Source: Sphingobacterium multivorum
GTDB taxonomy: Bacteria > Bacteroidota > Bacteroidia > Sphingobacteriales > Sphingobacteriaceae
Direction: 5' to 3'
Assembly: GCF_039511225.1 (NCBI RefSeq)
Contig: NZ_CP154261.1
Span: 5,332,001-5,396,000, forward strand
DNA length: 64,000 nucleotides
Part shown: one piece after another, positions 51,688 to 61,433 of the stretch
Layout: every line of letters starts with the position of its first letter
How positions within the stretch are numbered: the first letter of the stretch is position 1
Notes under the pieces: generated by a model
Seen by the model: the letters and a program-made list of their open reading frames with translations, nothing else
What the model was told of the DNA's origin: nothing
Databases searched by the model: none
Position numbers and translations under genes: made by a program

Positions 51688-53601
51688 ATGAAAAACCCCA
51701 ACGCTATACTACGCCTACTGAAATCGACTCAGCCATTTCAAATTCTGCCCGAAACCCTACAATTGAGTATCGTCGACAGATTCAATGAACATCGTTTTTC
51801 CAAAGATACCTTAGTTTATCGGCAGAACATTACCGATATGGATGGTGTTGATTTAATCCTCGAAGGTGAATATGAGACATTCTTTTTGGATGTTTCCGAT
51901 AATAAACGATTGGTTGAGGTCCACCATAAGCCGTATTGTTTTGGTGGAATATCGGTCTTATTAAACCGAACAAAAGCACTCAAGTCTGTTATTGCGAAAA
52001 AAGGTACAATTATTTATCGTTTACCCCGGAAAGATTTTATTGAGCTCTGTAATGCGAATGAAGAGTTTTTCCACTTTTTCACCAGCTCCTTTGGAAAAAG
52101 AATGTTGGACGAGGAGTTTTCTCATTTTGTAAAATCACCGGCTTCCTTTGAGGAAAGTTATTTTGCGGCAGACCAACTCTATTCGCGCAAAATTGAGCAT
52201 ATTACCTACAAAGATATCGTATCCTGTACACCCGATACCCCCATCTTTGAGGCGGCACAAACCATGGCGAAACACAAGGTAAGCTGCATATTTATTAAAA
52301 AGGAGGAGCAGATTCTCGGCTATGCAACCGATATTACCTTAAGAGACAATGTCGTGGCCCAGCAGATTCCGGCAACACAATCTATCGCTCAGGTTATGGA
52401 TAACCCCATTGTCAGTATTTCCGATCAGGCCTATCTTTACGAGGCGGTACTGATGATGTTCCGCACGAAATCAAGGTATCTTCTTGTTGAGAAAGGGGGC
52501 AATTATATCGGCTTCCTTAGTCGAAATCGGCTATTGAGTGAACAGGGGCAGTCTCCGCTCGTATTCATTCAATCGGTTAAACTCGCCGAAACGCTGGATG
52601 AATTGCGTGAAAAATGGAACAATGTTCCCGAGATTATCCACCAATTGCTCGGTAGGGGTGTAAATGCCGAGATTGCGAACCAGGTTATTACGACCGTTGC
52701 CGACAGTATTGCCCTTAAAGTAATTGAAAAAGTGATCGGGGAAATGGGCGAGCCACCCGCAAAATTTGTATTTATGGTAACGGGTAGCGAAGGAAGGAAA
52801 GAACAGACGTTAATGACTGATCAGGATAACGCCATTATTTATGAAGATAAAGCAAACGAACAACGGGAGCTCGTACGCGCGTATTTTCTCCATTTTGCCA
52901 GTCGCGTATCGGATCATCTCAATACCATCGGTTTTAGCTACTGTACCGGAGGATATATGGCCAGTAATCCCGAATGGACACATTCCCTGTCGCATTGGAA
53001 GAAAAATTACAAAAAATGGATTGAAGAAAGTATTCCCGAGAATGCAATTAAATTTTCAACGTTCTTCGACTGTAGGCGACTATATGGCGACCAGGATATA
53101 ATTGATCAACTCAAGGAATTCCTGAATATTGAGCTACAAAAACCCAACGAGCGTTTTTTTACATTCATTGCAAAGAATGCGCTGCAATATGAACCGCCGC
53201 TCACATTTTTCAAGGCAATAAAAACGCAAACAATAGGTTCTTCTGAAGTCTTCAATATCAAGAAAGCGATGACACCCATTGTTGACTTAGTCCGGGTTTA
53301 CGCACTGCAAAACAGAATTTATGAAGAAAATACCGGTGGTAGGTTAAAACAGCTTCTTGAATTGGGCATCTTCACACAAGAACAGTACGAGGAGTTAAAT
53401 CAATCCTATTATTACCTAATGTCGATCCGTTTGAAAAATCAAGCCAACCAGATCCGTATTGCTAAATTGGCGCCCAACAATTATGTACCTATCGATAGCT
53501 TGACCAATATTGAAAAGGCAACAATTAAGGAGATCTTTAAAACAATCCATAATTTTCAACTCGGTATTAAGCTGAAATTCACCAGCAATTTATTTGGTTA
53601 A
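51688..53601 (+). CDS. cNMP-binding / CBS / DUF294 nucleotidyltransferase-like protein
   Basis: Cytoplasmic multidomain regulator of about 637 residues. Order: cyclic-nucleotide-binding-like domain (DLILEGEYETFFLD) at about 15-130; two CBS repeats at about 175-290 (PDTPIFEAAQTMAKHKVSCI, DQAYLYEAVLMMF); a DUF294 nucleotidyltransferase domain with GSEGRKEQ and DQDNA at about 366-383, homologous to the GlnD uridylyltransferase fold; and a DUF294 C-terminal helical domain. Start placed at 51688 (MKNPNAILRLL), 10 nt after the exonuclease stop; an ATG at 51619 would overlap that gene. Substrate unknown; a role in nucleotide-dependent regulation with the adjacent exonuclease is inference. Confidence 0.92.
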   Translation: MKNPNAILRLLKSTQPFQILPETLQLSIVDRFNEHRFSKDTLVYRQNITDMDGVDLILEGEYETFFLDVSDNKRLVEVHHKPYCFGGISVLLNRTKALKSVIAKKGTIIYRLPRKDFIELCNANEEFFHFFTSSFGKRMLDEEFSHFVKSPASFEESYFAADQLYSRKIEHITYKDIVSCTPDTPIFEAAQTMAKHKVSCIFIKKEEQILGYATDITLRDNVVAQQIPATQSIAQVMDNPIVSISDQAYLYEAVLMMFRTKSRYLLVEKGGNYIGFLSRNRLLSEQGQSPLVFIQSVKLAETLDELREKWNNVPEIIHQLLGRGVNAEIANQVITTVADSIALKVIEKVIGEMGEPPAKFVFMVTGSEGRKEQTLMTDQDNAIIYEDKANEQRELVRAYFLHFASRVSDHLNTIGFSYCTGGYMASNPEWTHSLSHWKKNYKKWIEESIPENAIKFSTFFDCRRLYGDQDIIDQLKEFLNIELQKPNERFFTFIAKNALQYEPPLTFFKAIKTQTIGSSEVFNIKKAMTPIVDLVRVYALQNRIYEENTGGRLKQLLELGIFTQEQYEELNQSYYYLMSIRLKNQANQIRIAKLAPNNYVPIDSLTNIEKATIKEIFKTIHNFQLGIKLKFTSNLFG

Positions 53602-53634
53602 GTACCTTATTGTCATACAAAGGCAATAAGGTAC
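53602..53634. terminator. Terminator between convergent genes
   Basis: Perfect 11-bp stem GTACCTTATTG/CAATAAGGTAC with an 11-nt loop, between the DUF294 gene (+) and the GH43 gene (-). The T-tract is weak. Confidence 0.6.
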
Positions 53635-53656
53635 GAAGACCAGCGCTAACGCGCTT

Positions 53657-54709
53657 CTATTTTTTTGGCAAAGACAAATCAAACTGCCAATGCTTTGCTA
53701 ATCGCTGCAACTCTTGCTTTGTTATTGGGATGACAGCACCATGTTTGGGCGAAGTGAAATTAGTAGATTTCATTTTACCTTCATTAAAGTGTCCCAGATC
53801 AACAAAATTTTTAAAATCTGTGGTTTCACTGAAGCCAAAATTATGTGGCGATATCCCATAGATATCATACATCAACACCCATTTTTCTTCCCCTATCCTT
53901 TTCCACACATTCGGAGCTTCGCAGGCTTCCGGCTCAGGGTCATAGAAACGATCGTCATACTGATAGGGTCCATTCGGGTGGTCTGAAACAGCTTGCTTAA
54001 TGCCTGGAACACCATCATGGGCAACATAAAAAAGATGGTATTTATTACCCACTTTCGTCATGTCGCCATCGATGTAATTTTTATTTGATTTGGGGTATTG
54101 AAACAAGAGCTGTGGTTCTGACTCAAATGCTGTAAACTCCTTATTTAAGTAGGCATAGTAGAGCTGATTCAGTCCATTGCCAAACCGCATGGTAAAATAG
54201 ATCATCATCTTACCAGTACGATCATCGTAGATGAGTGCGGGAGCCCAAAAGGCGCCAACATTTTCCCAGCCTTTAAAGGCTTTCTCCAAGTATAGCTCCG
54301 TATGGGTCCACTGAATTAAATCAGCCGATTTCATTAAGACAATACCGCGGTTGTTGCCCCATCCAAATGCTATGCCATCGCGCTCCCATTCTGTACTTCT
54401 ATATCCTTGCTTTTGTCCGTAGATATGTAAATCCGTCATGACCATATAAAAATAGCCATCTTTTCCGCGCATGATATAGGGATCCCGAATACCTTTCTGC
54501 TGTGCAATGCTATCGCCAGCAATGATTGGTTTTCCTTTATTGATATCGGTGAAAGAATAGCCATCCTGGCTGACTGCAACATACAGGCCATGGCTATCAT
54601 CCTTAAAATAAACCATGAGGTAAGCGGCCAGATCCGATTCCTTCGCCTGTGCAAATAAGTTATGCACAAATAGCATCAGGGTTGTAAAAAAGAGTATGCG
54701 AATATTCAT
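53657..54709 (-). CDS. GH43-family glycoside hydrolase (arabinan/arabinose-releasing)
   Basis: Secreted five-bladed beta-propeller hydrolase of family 43, 350 residues, with signal peptide ending HNLFAQ. Family acid residues: Asp76 in GIRDPYIM as likely base, Asp in YIDGDMTKVG as pKa modulator, Glu in EACEAPNVWK as likely acid; AFWAPALIYDD is also typical. Being last in an operon with two GH51 arabinofuranosidases and araBAD, it most likely cleaves arabinan or arabinosyl side chains, though GH43 also includes xylosidases. It starts one nucleotide after the stop of the upstream GH51 gene, so translation is coupled. Confidence 0.88.
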   Translation of the reverse strand: MNIRILFFTTLMLFVHNLFAQAKESDLAAYLMVYFKDDSHGLYVAVSQDGYSFTDINKGKPIIAGDSIAQQKGIRDPYIMRGKDGYFYMVMTDLHIYGQKQGYRSTEWERDGIAFGWGNNRGIVLMKSADLIQWTHTELYLEKAFKGWENVGAFWAPALIYDDRTGKMMIYFTMRFGNGLNQLYYAYLNKEFTAFESEPQLLFQYPKSNKNYIDGDMTKVGNKYHLFYVAHDGVPGIKQAVSDHPNGPYQYDDRFYDPEPEACEAPNVWKRIGEEKWVLMYDIYGISPHNFGFSETTDFKNFVDLGHFNEGKMKSTNFTSPKHGAVIPITKQELQRLAKHWQFDLSLPKK

Positions 54710-54710
54710 C

Positions 54711-56672
54711 TTATTTTACGGTCAATTTTATCAAGGTCAAGGAGTAAGGTTCAAATGTTTCAACAATCGTCTTCCCCTTATAAGTTATTGTATTTTGCTT
54801 TGGACGGATGTTCAATGGTTCCTCGATACTGTTACTCAGGTTTAAGTTGGCATTGGCCAAGGTGATTTTCTCTGCTGTCGCAGCAGGCTTTTTCTTCGAA
54901 TCTATGGCAAGGTTCACTTTCATCGGCTTACTATTGTAATTGACGACTTTCACGATAAGCTGTCGCGCAGCTGTGTCATATACTGCCGAAGCATATAGGC
55001 TATCTTTGCCCGCTACGAATTCACCATTCCGTTTGATCGGAACAATGCTTGTCCCTTTATTGGTCGCATATAATTTTTGAACTTGGTAGCTCGGTGTTCC
55101 ATATACCTGCAAGTTATCCACCCAAATTAAATCAGGTGACCACTGCCAGCCATCGACATGACCGAATAATGGCGCGTAAGATGCCATTTCCACCACATCG
55201 CCATTTCGTTCCAGACCCGTCATGAAAGCTGCCTCCGAAAGAGCTGCCTCCCAGGTACTTTTTCCAGGACCATTTGGTCGCGTGGTATGCGAAGCGTATT
55301 CCCCTGCGAAGATTTTCACCCCATTTCTAGGGTAATTATCATAACGATTGGCGCTCGACAGAAACCAGGATGGTGGGCGGTAATAATGTTCATCAATGAT
55401 ATCGATATTCATCGCCCGCAGTTTATCATCTAAGAAGTCAAAACGATCTCCTTCGGGATCGGTACCCGAACTGGCGATAATTTTGATCTCCGGATGTTTT
55501 TCGTTTAACATTTTCTTGAAGACGGTTAACCGCTCGATATATTGCGGGCCCCAATTTTCATTTCCAACCCCCAGCATGTTGAGATGGAAAGGCTCAGGAT
55601 GCCCCATATCCGCCCGTAATTTCCCCCATTTTGTAGCTGTTGTGCCGTTAGCAAATTCAATCAGATCCAAAGCGTCTTGAACATATGTATCCAGCTCATC
55701 TAAGGGTACCACTTCACCTGTATTAAATTGGCAGGCCATACCGCAATTGAGAATTGGTACCGGAGATGCGCCAATATCTTCCGCCAGCAAAAAGTATTCA
55801 TAAAATCCTAAACCGAAGGTCTGAAAATAATCAGGTGTCAGACGATGGCTAAACTCGGTATTCCAGCGGTTGATAATCAATTCCCTTTCCGTTATTGGTC
55901 CAACCGTTTTTTTCCATTGAAACCGATTGGCCAAATCTCTCCCTTCAACAATACAGCCGCCAGGAAAACGGATAAAGCCAGGTTTCATATCGGCAAGCAT
56001 CTGGACCATGTCCTTACGAAGCCCCTTTGGTCTACCTTTCCAGGTGTCTACTGGAAATAAGGACAACATATCGACCTCTAAAGTCCCCGTCCCTGTAAAC
56101 CAAATGTTTAATTTCGCTTTATCTGTCGTTTGGTTGACAGGGAATTTGACCGCAGCTTCCGTCCAGGATGCGACGGGTTCAAGCGGAAGTTCAGTTTCCC
56201 CAATCACCTTGTTCTGCTGATCGATAAGTTCAACATGCACTTTCATTCCTTTAGCAGCACGCTGGTACTGCAACGAAAACTCATAGCTTGCTCCCGCTTT
56301 TACCCCCATTCCTCTAAAACCTTCATTTTGCAGCCCTAATCTTAGATTTGCCGTATTGTTTAATCTTAGATAGCGTTTATTTCCCTTACGTTTACTATCA
56401 TTCAGCAGTAAATAAGTACCCTCGGCACCATTTTCAAGCTTCTTCCAGCCCATCCAAGGTTGATCAAACTCAAATGATCTATTTTTGACCAATTCGGCAT
56501 AGATCCCACCGTCTGCCCCAAGATTGATATCCTCAAAAAAGACGCCCCACATATGTGGCGATATTTCACCTGCAGGTTTATCCAGTGTAATATCTAACGT
56601 GATTGGTGACTGTGCAGCTGCCGAAAAACCTAAACTTGCCAGCACTAGCATCAACGATACAATTTTTTTCAT
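54711..56672 (-). CDS. GH51 alpha-L-arabinofuranosidase with carbohydrate-binding-like insert
   Basis: Secreted arabinofuranosidase, 653 residues, signal peptide ending GFSAAAQ. After ISPHMWGVFFEDINLGADGG, residues about 75-205 form a beta-sandwich like a CBM4/9-type module, then the GH51 (beta/alpha)8 barrel. The acid/base Glu372 lies in GVGNENWG and the nucleophile Glu458 in FAGEYASH; a C-terminal beta-domain follows. It releases terminal arabinofuranose from arabinan or arabinoxylan. It differs from the second, shorter GH51 upstream, suggesting division of labour between polymer side chains and oligomers. Confidence 0.94.
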   Translation of the reverse strand: MKKIVSLMLVLASLGFSAAAQSPITLDITLDKPAGEISPHMWGVFFEDINLGADGGIYAELVKNRSFEFDQPWMGWKKLENGAEGTYLLLNDSKRKGNKRYLRLNNTANLRLGLQNEGFRGMGVKAGASYEFSLQYQRAAKGMKVHVELIDQQNKVIGETELPLEPVASWTEAAVKFPVNQTTDKAKLNIWFTGTGTLEVDMLSLFPVDTWKGRPKGLRKDMVQMLADMKPGFIRFPGGCIVEGRDLANRFQWKKTVGPITERELIINRWNTEFSHRLTPDYFQTFGLGFYEYFLLAEDIGASPVPILNCGMACQFNTGEVVPLDELDTYVQDALDLIEFANGTTATKWGKLRADMGHPEPFHLNMLGVGNENWGPQYIERLTVFKKMLNEKHPEIKIIASSGTDPEGDRFDFLDDKLRAMNIDIIDEHYYRPPSWFLSSANRYDNYPRNGVKIFAGEYASHTTRPNGPGKSTWEAALSEAAFMTGLERNGDVVEMASYAPLFGHVDGWQWSPDLIWVDNLQVYGTPSYQVQKLYATNKGTSIVPIKRNGEFVAGKDSLYASAVYDTAARQLIVKVVNYNSKPMKVNLAIDSKKKPAATAEKITLANANLNLSNSIEEPLNIRPKQNTITYKGKTIVETFEPYSLTLIKLTVK

Positions 56673-56693
56673 CTATGTATTTATTTGTTCATT

Positions 56694-56893
56694 AAATGAG
56701 CCTATTACGCTCATTTATTGGTTTACTACCCTTAATCAATCAGGTAATCTCACGGTATTTGTGGTCTATTTCGCTTTATTTTCCATGGGATCAATGCGGT
56801 ATTTCACGGTCTTTAGCGGTACGTTTCCAGTTACTTTCAATGGGATTAACGCACTCATTAGCTCATTTATTGGTTTACCACCATCGAATCAAT
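56694..56893. repeat. ABBA direct repeats between the two GH51 genes
   Basis: Module A (GCTCATTTATTGGTTTAC plus the following AATCAAT) occurs at 56709-56740 and 56861-56893. Module B (TCACGGT...GGGATCAATGC) occurs at 56750-56797 and, at roughly 70% identity, 56804-56852. All copies are in the same orientation. A hairpin with arms AAATGAGC (56694-56701) and GCTCATTT (56709-56716) uses the left A copy. The stretch is an intercistronic region of the arabinose operon. Confidence 0.75.
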
Positions 56894-56909
56894 AGATATT
56901 CACAACATC

Positions 56910-58454
56910 TTATATTAATTCCAATACAATAACTGAAAATGCCGGAATATCCACTTCAATAGTACCATTTACAACCTTGGCCGTATTGTACACAACAGGT
57001 GCAATTGTTGCGGGTTTCTTAAAGGAATTATAATCGCGTAGGTTGTCCGCGGTAAGTATTCGACCCGTTACTTTTCCAGCTTTCACCGAACCTAAATCAA
57101 CCTTTACCTTATTATTCTTTTTCGGATCAATATTTACCAAGGATATATGTGTGCGGCCCTGTTTGTCCTGTGATGCCGAAACCGATACGGCCGGAATTTT
57201 CTCTTGATTAAATTCAAAATCCGCTGATTGAAGCGTAATAGGAATTAACTTGGCATCCTGATGAACCTTATACATCTCCATCACATGATAAGTCGGTGTC
57301 AAAATCATATTCTTCCCCTCGGTTAGAATAACAGCTTGCAATACATTCACTGCCTGCGCTAAATTGGCCATCTTCACCCGACGGGCATGGTTATTAAAAA
57401 TATTCAATGTCATGCCGGCAATCATGGCATCACGCATGGTATTTTGCTGATAGAGAAAACCAGGGTTCGTACCGGGTTCAACCTCATACCAGCCGCCCCA
57501 TTCGTCTACGATCAGATCCACAAGTCCTTTCGGATCGTATTTGTCCATAATGGCAATATTCTTTTCTACGAGTTCATTCATAAACCAAGCTGATTTCATG
57601 GTTTTAAAATACTCTTCCTCCGAATATTGGGTCGCAGAGCCTTTTTTATCCCAGTTAATCACCGCATAGTGATGAAGTCCCATGCCTTTCATCAAACCAC
57701 TTGGAATTTTCTTCATGAGTGTTTCTGTCCAATTATAATCAGCGCTATTCGCCCCCGAGGCGATTCGATACAAACCGCTTCCATTGGTCCAGTCCGACAT
57801 AAAAGTCGCGTATTTGCGATAGATATCGGTATAGTAATCGGCAGTCATATTTCCGCCACAGCCCCAGGCTTCATTTCCTACGCCCCAAAATTTTACCTTC
57901 CAAGGTTCCTGCCGGCCATTTTTTCGTCGCCAATCCGACATAGGGCTCTCACCTTTAAAATTCACATATTGCACCCAGTCGGCAAGCTCCTGCACCTCAC
58001 CGCTCCCCACATTACCCGCTAGATAAGGTTCTGCACCAAGCAATTCGCACATATTCAAAAAGTCATGTGTACCAAAAGAATTATCCTCTGTCACACCACC
58101 CCACCAATTATTTACCATAGCGGGACGCTGTGCTTTGGGCCCGACTCCGTCCTTCCAATGATACGTATCGGCAAAACAGCCCCCCGGCCAACGTAAATTG
58201 GGAATATTCAACTTCTTAAGAGCTTCGATGATATCTTTCCGGACGCCGTCGGCATGGGGAATCGAGTCATTTTTCTCACCGACATAAAATCCATCATAAA
58301 TACAGCGCCCCAAATGTTCGGCAAAATGTCCATAGATATGTCGACTTATAATCTGCTCCTGCTGTGGTGTTTCCAATCTTACACTACTCTGTCCATACAG
58401 TAATCCAGTGGCCAGCGTAAAAACAACGCCTAATTTTAATCTTAGCTTCATCAT
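56910..58454 (-). CDS. GH51 alpha-L-arabinofuranosidase
   Basis: Exported arabinofuranosidase of 514 residues with signal peptide (VVFTLATGLLYGQ). Classic GH51 features: IYGHFAEHLGRCIYDG, RWPGGCFADTYHWKDGVGP, acid/base Glu195 in WGVGNEAWGCGG, nucleophile Glu318 in IVDEWGGWYE. It lacks the binding-module insert of its neighbour and is close to the intracellular-type GH51 in length, but carries an export signal. In the operon it follows the epimerase by 10 nt and precedes the larger GH51 by 237 nt of repeat-containing DNA. Confidence 0.95.
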   Translation of the reverse strand: MMKLRLKLGVVFTLATGLLYGQSSVRLETPQQEQIISRHIYGHFAEHLGRCIYDGFYVGEKNDSIPHADGVRKDIIEALKKLNIPNLRWPGGCFADTYHWKDGVGPKAQRPAMVNNWWGGVTEDNSFGTHDFLNMCELLGAEPYLAGNVGSGEVQELADWVQYVNFKGESPMSDWRRKNGRQEPWKVKFWGVGNEAWGCGGNMTADYYTDIYRKYATFMSDWTNGSGLYRIASGANSADYNWTETLMKKIPSGLMKGMGLHHYAVINWDKKGSATQYSEEEYFKTMKSAWFMNELVEKNIAIMDKYDPKGLVDLIVDEWGGWYEVEPGTNPGFLYQQNTMRDAMIAGMTLNIFNNHARRVKMANLAQAVNVLQAVILTEGKNMILTPTYHVMEMYKVHQDAKLIPITLQSADFEFNQEKIPAVSVSASQDKQGRTHISLVNIDPKKNNKVKVDLGSVKAGKVTGRILTADNLRDYNSFKKPATIAPVVYNTAKVVNGTIEVDIPAFSVIVLELI

Positions 58455-58464
58455 ATCGATTTTA

Positions 58465-59613
58465 TTATTTCACACTAAATTGATAGGTTGTCTTTGAACT
58501 GTATTTTTCGCCAGGTTTTAACACCGTGGATGCAAAACTGGGGTGATTTGGTGCATCTGGAAAATGTTGTGTCTCCAAGCAGAAGGCAGAACGGAATGGA
58601 TACACTTTTCCCTCTTTCCCTTTAGGATCCGAATCCTTCATAAAATTACCACTGTAAAACTGCAAGCCTGGTTCGGTTGTGTAGATGTCCATTTCAATAC
58701 CTGTCTTTGTAGCATACACCTGTGCGACCTTCTGGAAACCATCCTTCTTGTTGAGTTCAAAATTATGGTCATAGCCCTTTCCAATCTTCAGTTGTGCATT
58801 TTGATCTTCTATACGAGCACCAATGCGTGTCGGCTTGGTAAAATCGAATGCGGTGCCGGCGACAGGCAAGCTCTTTCCTGTTGGGATCAAGGTATTATCA
58901 ACTTCGGTAATTGCCTTTGCATCAATTTGAAGTTCATGATCCAAAATAGAAGAATCTCCGGCCCCATTGAGGTTAAAATACGCATGGTTGGTCAGATTTA
59001 AGACCGTCTCTTTATCTGTTGTCGCCTGATAGGCTATGGCCAAAGCACCGTTGTCCTCCAGGGTGTAGGTAACCTCCATCTTGACCCTTCCTGGATACCC
59101 CGCTTCTTTATCAGGTGAGGTATAGGCTAATGTGATTGATGTATTAGTGCTACTAACGACATCCCACACCTTATTGTAAACGCCATTGGTACCGCCATGA
59201 AGTGAGTTCTCGCCATCATTCTTTTCTAAAGAATAAACCTCACCATTCAGTTTAAATGATGCTTTCCCGATCCGGTTACCATAACGCCCTACAATGGCGC
59301 CATAAAAATTATTATAATTATCCTTGTATTCTTTGGCCGAGTCATAGCCCAAAATCACATCAATCGCTTTACCGTTCTTATCCGGGACTTTTAAACTCAC
59401 AAGACGTGCACCATAATTTGTCAACGTAATGGCGAGTTTATCATTCTTGAGCTGGAACAGTTTAACTTCTTTACCATCAATCTGGCTGTCGAAAGCCGGG
59501 CTGGAAGTAGAATCAGCCATCGTTGCTGCTTGCTTACTTTGAGTTGATGAAGATTGGCAGCCATAAGCCAATGAAGCACAAGTCAACAAACCAATAATAA
59601 TTTTCTTATTCAT
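58465..59613 (-). CDS. galM: Aldose 1-epimerase (mutarotase) lipoprotein
   Basis: Interconverts alpha and beta anomers of free sugars, here presumably arabinose. 382 residues; lipobox LAYGC gives Cys19, so it is anchored on the periplasmic side, unlike cytosolic GalM. Family motifs: LTNYGARLVSLKVPDK, GRYGNRIGKASF, ENSLHGGTNGVYNKVWD with the catalytic His, LNLTNHAYFNL, and GYDHNFEL. Placed between the arabinofuranosidases and the symporter, it would prepare the released sugar for uptake. Confidence 0.94.
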   Translation of the reverse strand: MNKKIIIGLLTCASLAYGCQSSSTQSKQAATMADSTSSPAFDSQIDGKEVKLFQLKNDKLAITLTNYGARLVSLKVPDKNGKAIDVILGYDSAKEYKDNYNNFYGAIVGRYGNRIGKASFKLNGEVYSLEKNDGENSLHGGTNGVYNKVWDVVSSTNTSITLAYTSPDKEAGYPGRVKMEVTYTLEDNGALAIAYQATTDKETVLNLTNHAYFNLNGAGDSSILDHELQIDAKAITEVDNTLIPTGKSLPVAGTAFDFTKPTRIGARIEDQNAQLKIGKGYDHNFELNKKDGFQKVAQVYATKTGIEMDIYTTEPGLQFYSGNFMKDSDPKGKEGKVYPFRSAFCLETQHFPDAPNHPSFASTVLKPGEKYSSKTTYQFSVK

Positions 59614-59650
59614 CTGTAATTAAGTTTTACCCCATCGGTCTGACGGAGGC

Positions 59651-59670
59651 TTCCTAATTTTCATTAGGAA
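59651..59670 (-). other. Short intercistronic hairpin
   Basis: Perfect 8-bp stem TTCCTAAT/ATTAGGAA with a 4-nt loop between the symporter stop and the epimerase start. No T-run on the minus strand; it may stabilise or mark a processing site in the operon mRNA. Confidence 0.4.
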
Positions 59671-59708
59671 TGGTTCATAATTTTTTAATTATTCAAATGG
59701 CAACATTT

Positions 59709-61409
59709 CTACCAAAAACGCACGTAGATAGCGGTCACCAACAATAAAGTCACAACGATTAATGCCAATACGGATGGTTCTACTTTAAACATCGACCGAT
59801 CCAATACAAAAGCTTTTGGATTAACCTTTGGTCCAAATAAGCTCACAGCAATCATAGCGATCATTGTAAATACAAATGCGAGTCCCATACATATCTGGAA
59901 TGGAATTTCATAAATGCCCGCTTTGTTGAGATATGCCGTATAGATCCATGTCTCTGGTCCGAAAACCTTTGTTGCAAACTCATTGAAAAATATAGACAAC
60001 GCAAATCCCGTAACAAGGCCTGTAATGGCGGCTGCACCCGTTGTCCTTTTCCAAAACATCCCTAGCAAAAACATCGCAAAAACACCGGGGCTGATGAAGC
60101 CTGTATATTTTTGGATAAAAGTAAATCCTCCGGCACCACCAATGCCCAGCGCATCATTCCAGGTAAACAAAACAGAAAGTAGAATAGAGATCACGATGGT
60201 TATCTTTCCAACCCACACCATTTTTGCTTCGCTCGCATCTTTATTGATGTATTTTTTAAAGATATCCAATGTAAAGATCGTTGCGATACTATTGGCCTTT
60301 CCGGCCAATCCGGCCACAATAGCCGCTGTAAGCGCCGCCAGCGCAAGCCCTTTCATTCCATTGGGCAGATAGCCCAATATCGCTGAATATGCATTATCGG
60401 CGTGAAACACTCCTCCAGGAGCCATTTCGTGTTGTAACGCACCATTTTTGTATAGCACATAAGCGGCTATCCCCGGAAGCATAACGATAATTGGCATAAA
60501 CAATTTTAGAAATCCCGCAAAAAGAATCCCCGTGCGTGCAGTCTTTAAATCGGCTCCCAAAGCGCGTTGTGTGATGTATTGATTACAACCCCAGTAATTT
60601 AGGTTGACAATCCAGATCCCCGCAAGGTACATTCCTATTCCAGGCAGCATCAGATATTTATTGATATCTTCCTGACTGGCCCCTGGCCCTGGTTTATCGA
60701 CAAATAGGTTAAAATGCTCCGGAGAATCTTCCATCAGTTTATTAAATCCCGCTAAGGCATCCTGTCCTAAACCAAAATGTTCACTGACCAACGTCAATGC
60801 CACATAGGTTGTCGCTATACCGCCAATAATTAATACAACAACCTGAATAACATCTGTGAAACCAATAACACGCATTCCCCCCAGCGTAATGATGACGGCA
60901 AATACGGCTAAAGCAACTGTAATGGTGTGGAAGCTGTCGCCACCTCCGGCCATACTCGAAATGGCGATTGCCCCGAGATACAGGATAGATGTCAGATTGA
61001 CAAAAACATACAAAAACAACCAGAAGATGGCCATGATGAGACTCGTCGTTTCATTGTATCGGTTGTTCAAAAACTGAGGCATCGTGAAAATCTTGTTTTT
61101 CAGATAGACCGGAATAAACCAAACCGCAACAATAATTAACGCTACCGCAGCAATGAGCTCGTAAGCAGCTACAGCAATACCGACCTCAAATCCATTGCCG
61201 CTCATGCCAATAAACTGTTCGGCAGAAATATTCGATGCGATCAACGAAGAGCCTATGGCCCACCAGGTCAGTGATCCTTCCGCCAGAAAGTAGTCCTTGC
61301 TGCTGCTTAAACTATTCGTCTTTTTACGATAAATCCAATAGCCATAGCCGGCTACAATAAAGAAGTAAATTACGAAGATGATGTAATCTACCGTTGCAAA
61401 TTTTTCCAT
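59709..61409 (-). CDS. Sodium/sugar symporter of the SSS family
   Basis: Inner-membrane Na+-coupled solute transporter, about 566 residues with some 14 membrane helices, vSGLT-like. SLIASNISAEQFIGMSGNGF near residue 60 forms the sodium/substrate-site helix; LNYWGCNQYITQRALGA and GLAGKANSIATIFTLDI are further family motifs. In this operon the substrate is probably L-arabinose. Start placed at 61409 (MEKFATVDYIIF); an ATG at 61433 adds eight residues and would lie at the edge of a strong intercistronic hairpin. Confidence 0.94.
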   Translation of the reverse strand: MEKFATVDYIIFVIYFFIVAGYGYWIYRKKTNSLSSSKDYFLAEGSLTWWAIGSSLIASNISAEQFIGMSGNGFEVGIAVAAYELIAAVALIIVAVWFIPVYLKNKIFTMPQFLNNRYNETTSLIMAIFWLFLYVFVNLTSILYLGAIAISSMAGGGDSFHTITVALAVFAVIITLGGMRVIGFTDVIQVVVLIIGGIATTYVALTLVSEHFGLGQDALAGFNKLMEDSPEHFNLFVDKPGPGASQEDINKYLMLPGIGMYLAGIWIVNLNYWGCNQYITQRALGADLKTARTGILFAGFLKLFMPIIVMLPGIAAYVLYKNGALQHEMAPGGVFHADNAYSAILGYLPNGMKGLALAALTAAIVAGLAGKANSIATIFTLDIFKKYINKDASEAKMVWVGKITIVISILLSVLFTWNDALGIGGAGGFTFIQKYTGFISPGVFAMFLLGMFWKRTTGAAAITGLVTGFALSIFFNEFATKVFGPETWIYTAYLNKAGIYEIPFQICMGLAFVFTMIAMIAVSLFGPKVNPKAFVLDRSMFKVEPSVLALIVVTLLLVTAIYVRFW

Positions 61410-61433
61410 ATTTCCCAAATTGGTTATTATCAA

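Noticed and set aside
53610..53861. 83-codon plus-strand frame
   Set aside because: Antisense to the end of the GH43 gene and begins inside the terminator stem.
56524..56895. 123-codon plus-strand frame
   Set aside because: Overlaps the start of a GH51 gene and the repeat region; its internal similarity merely reflects the DNA repeats.
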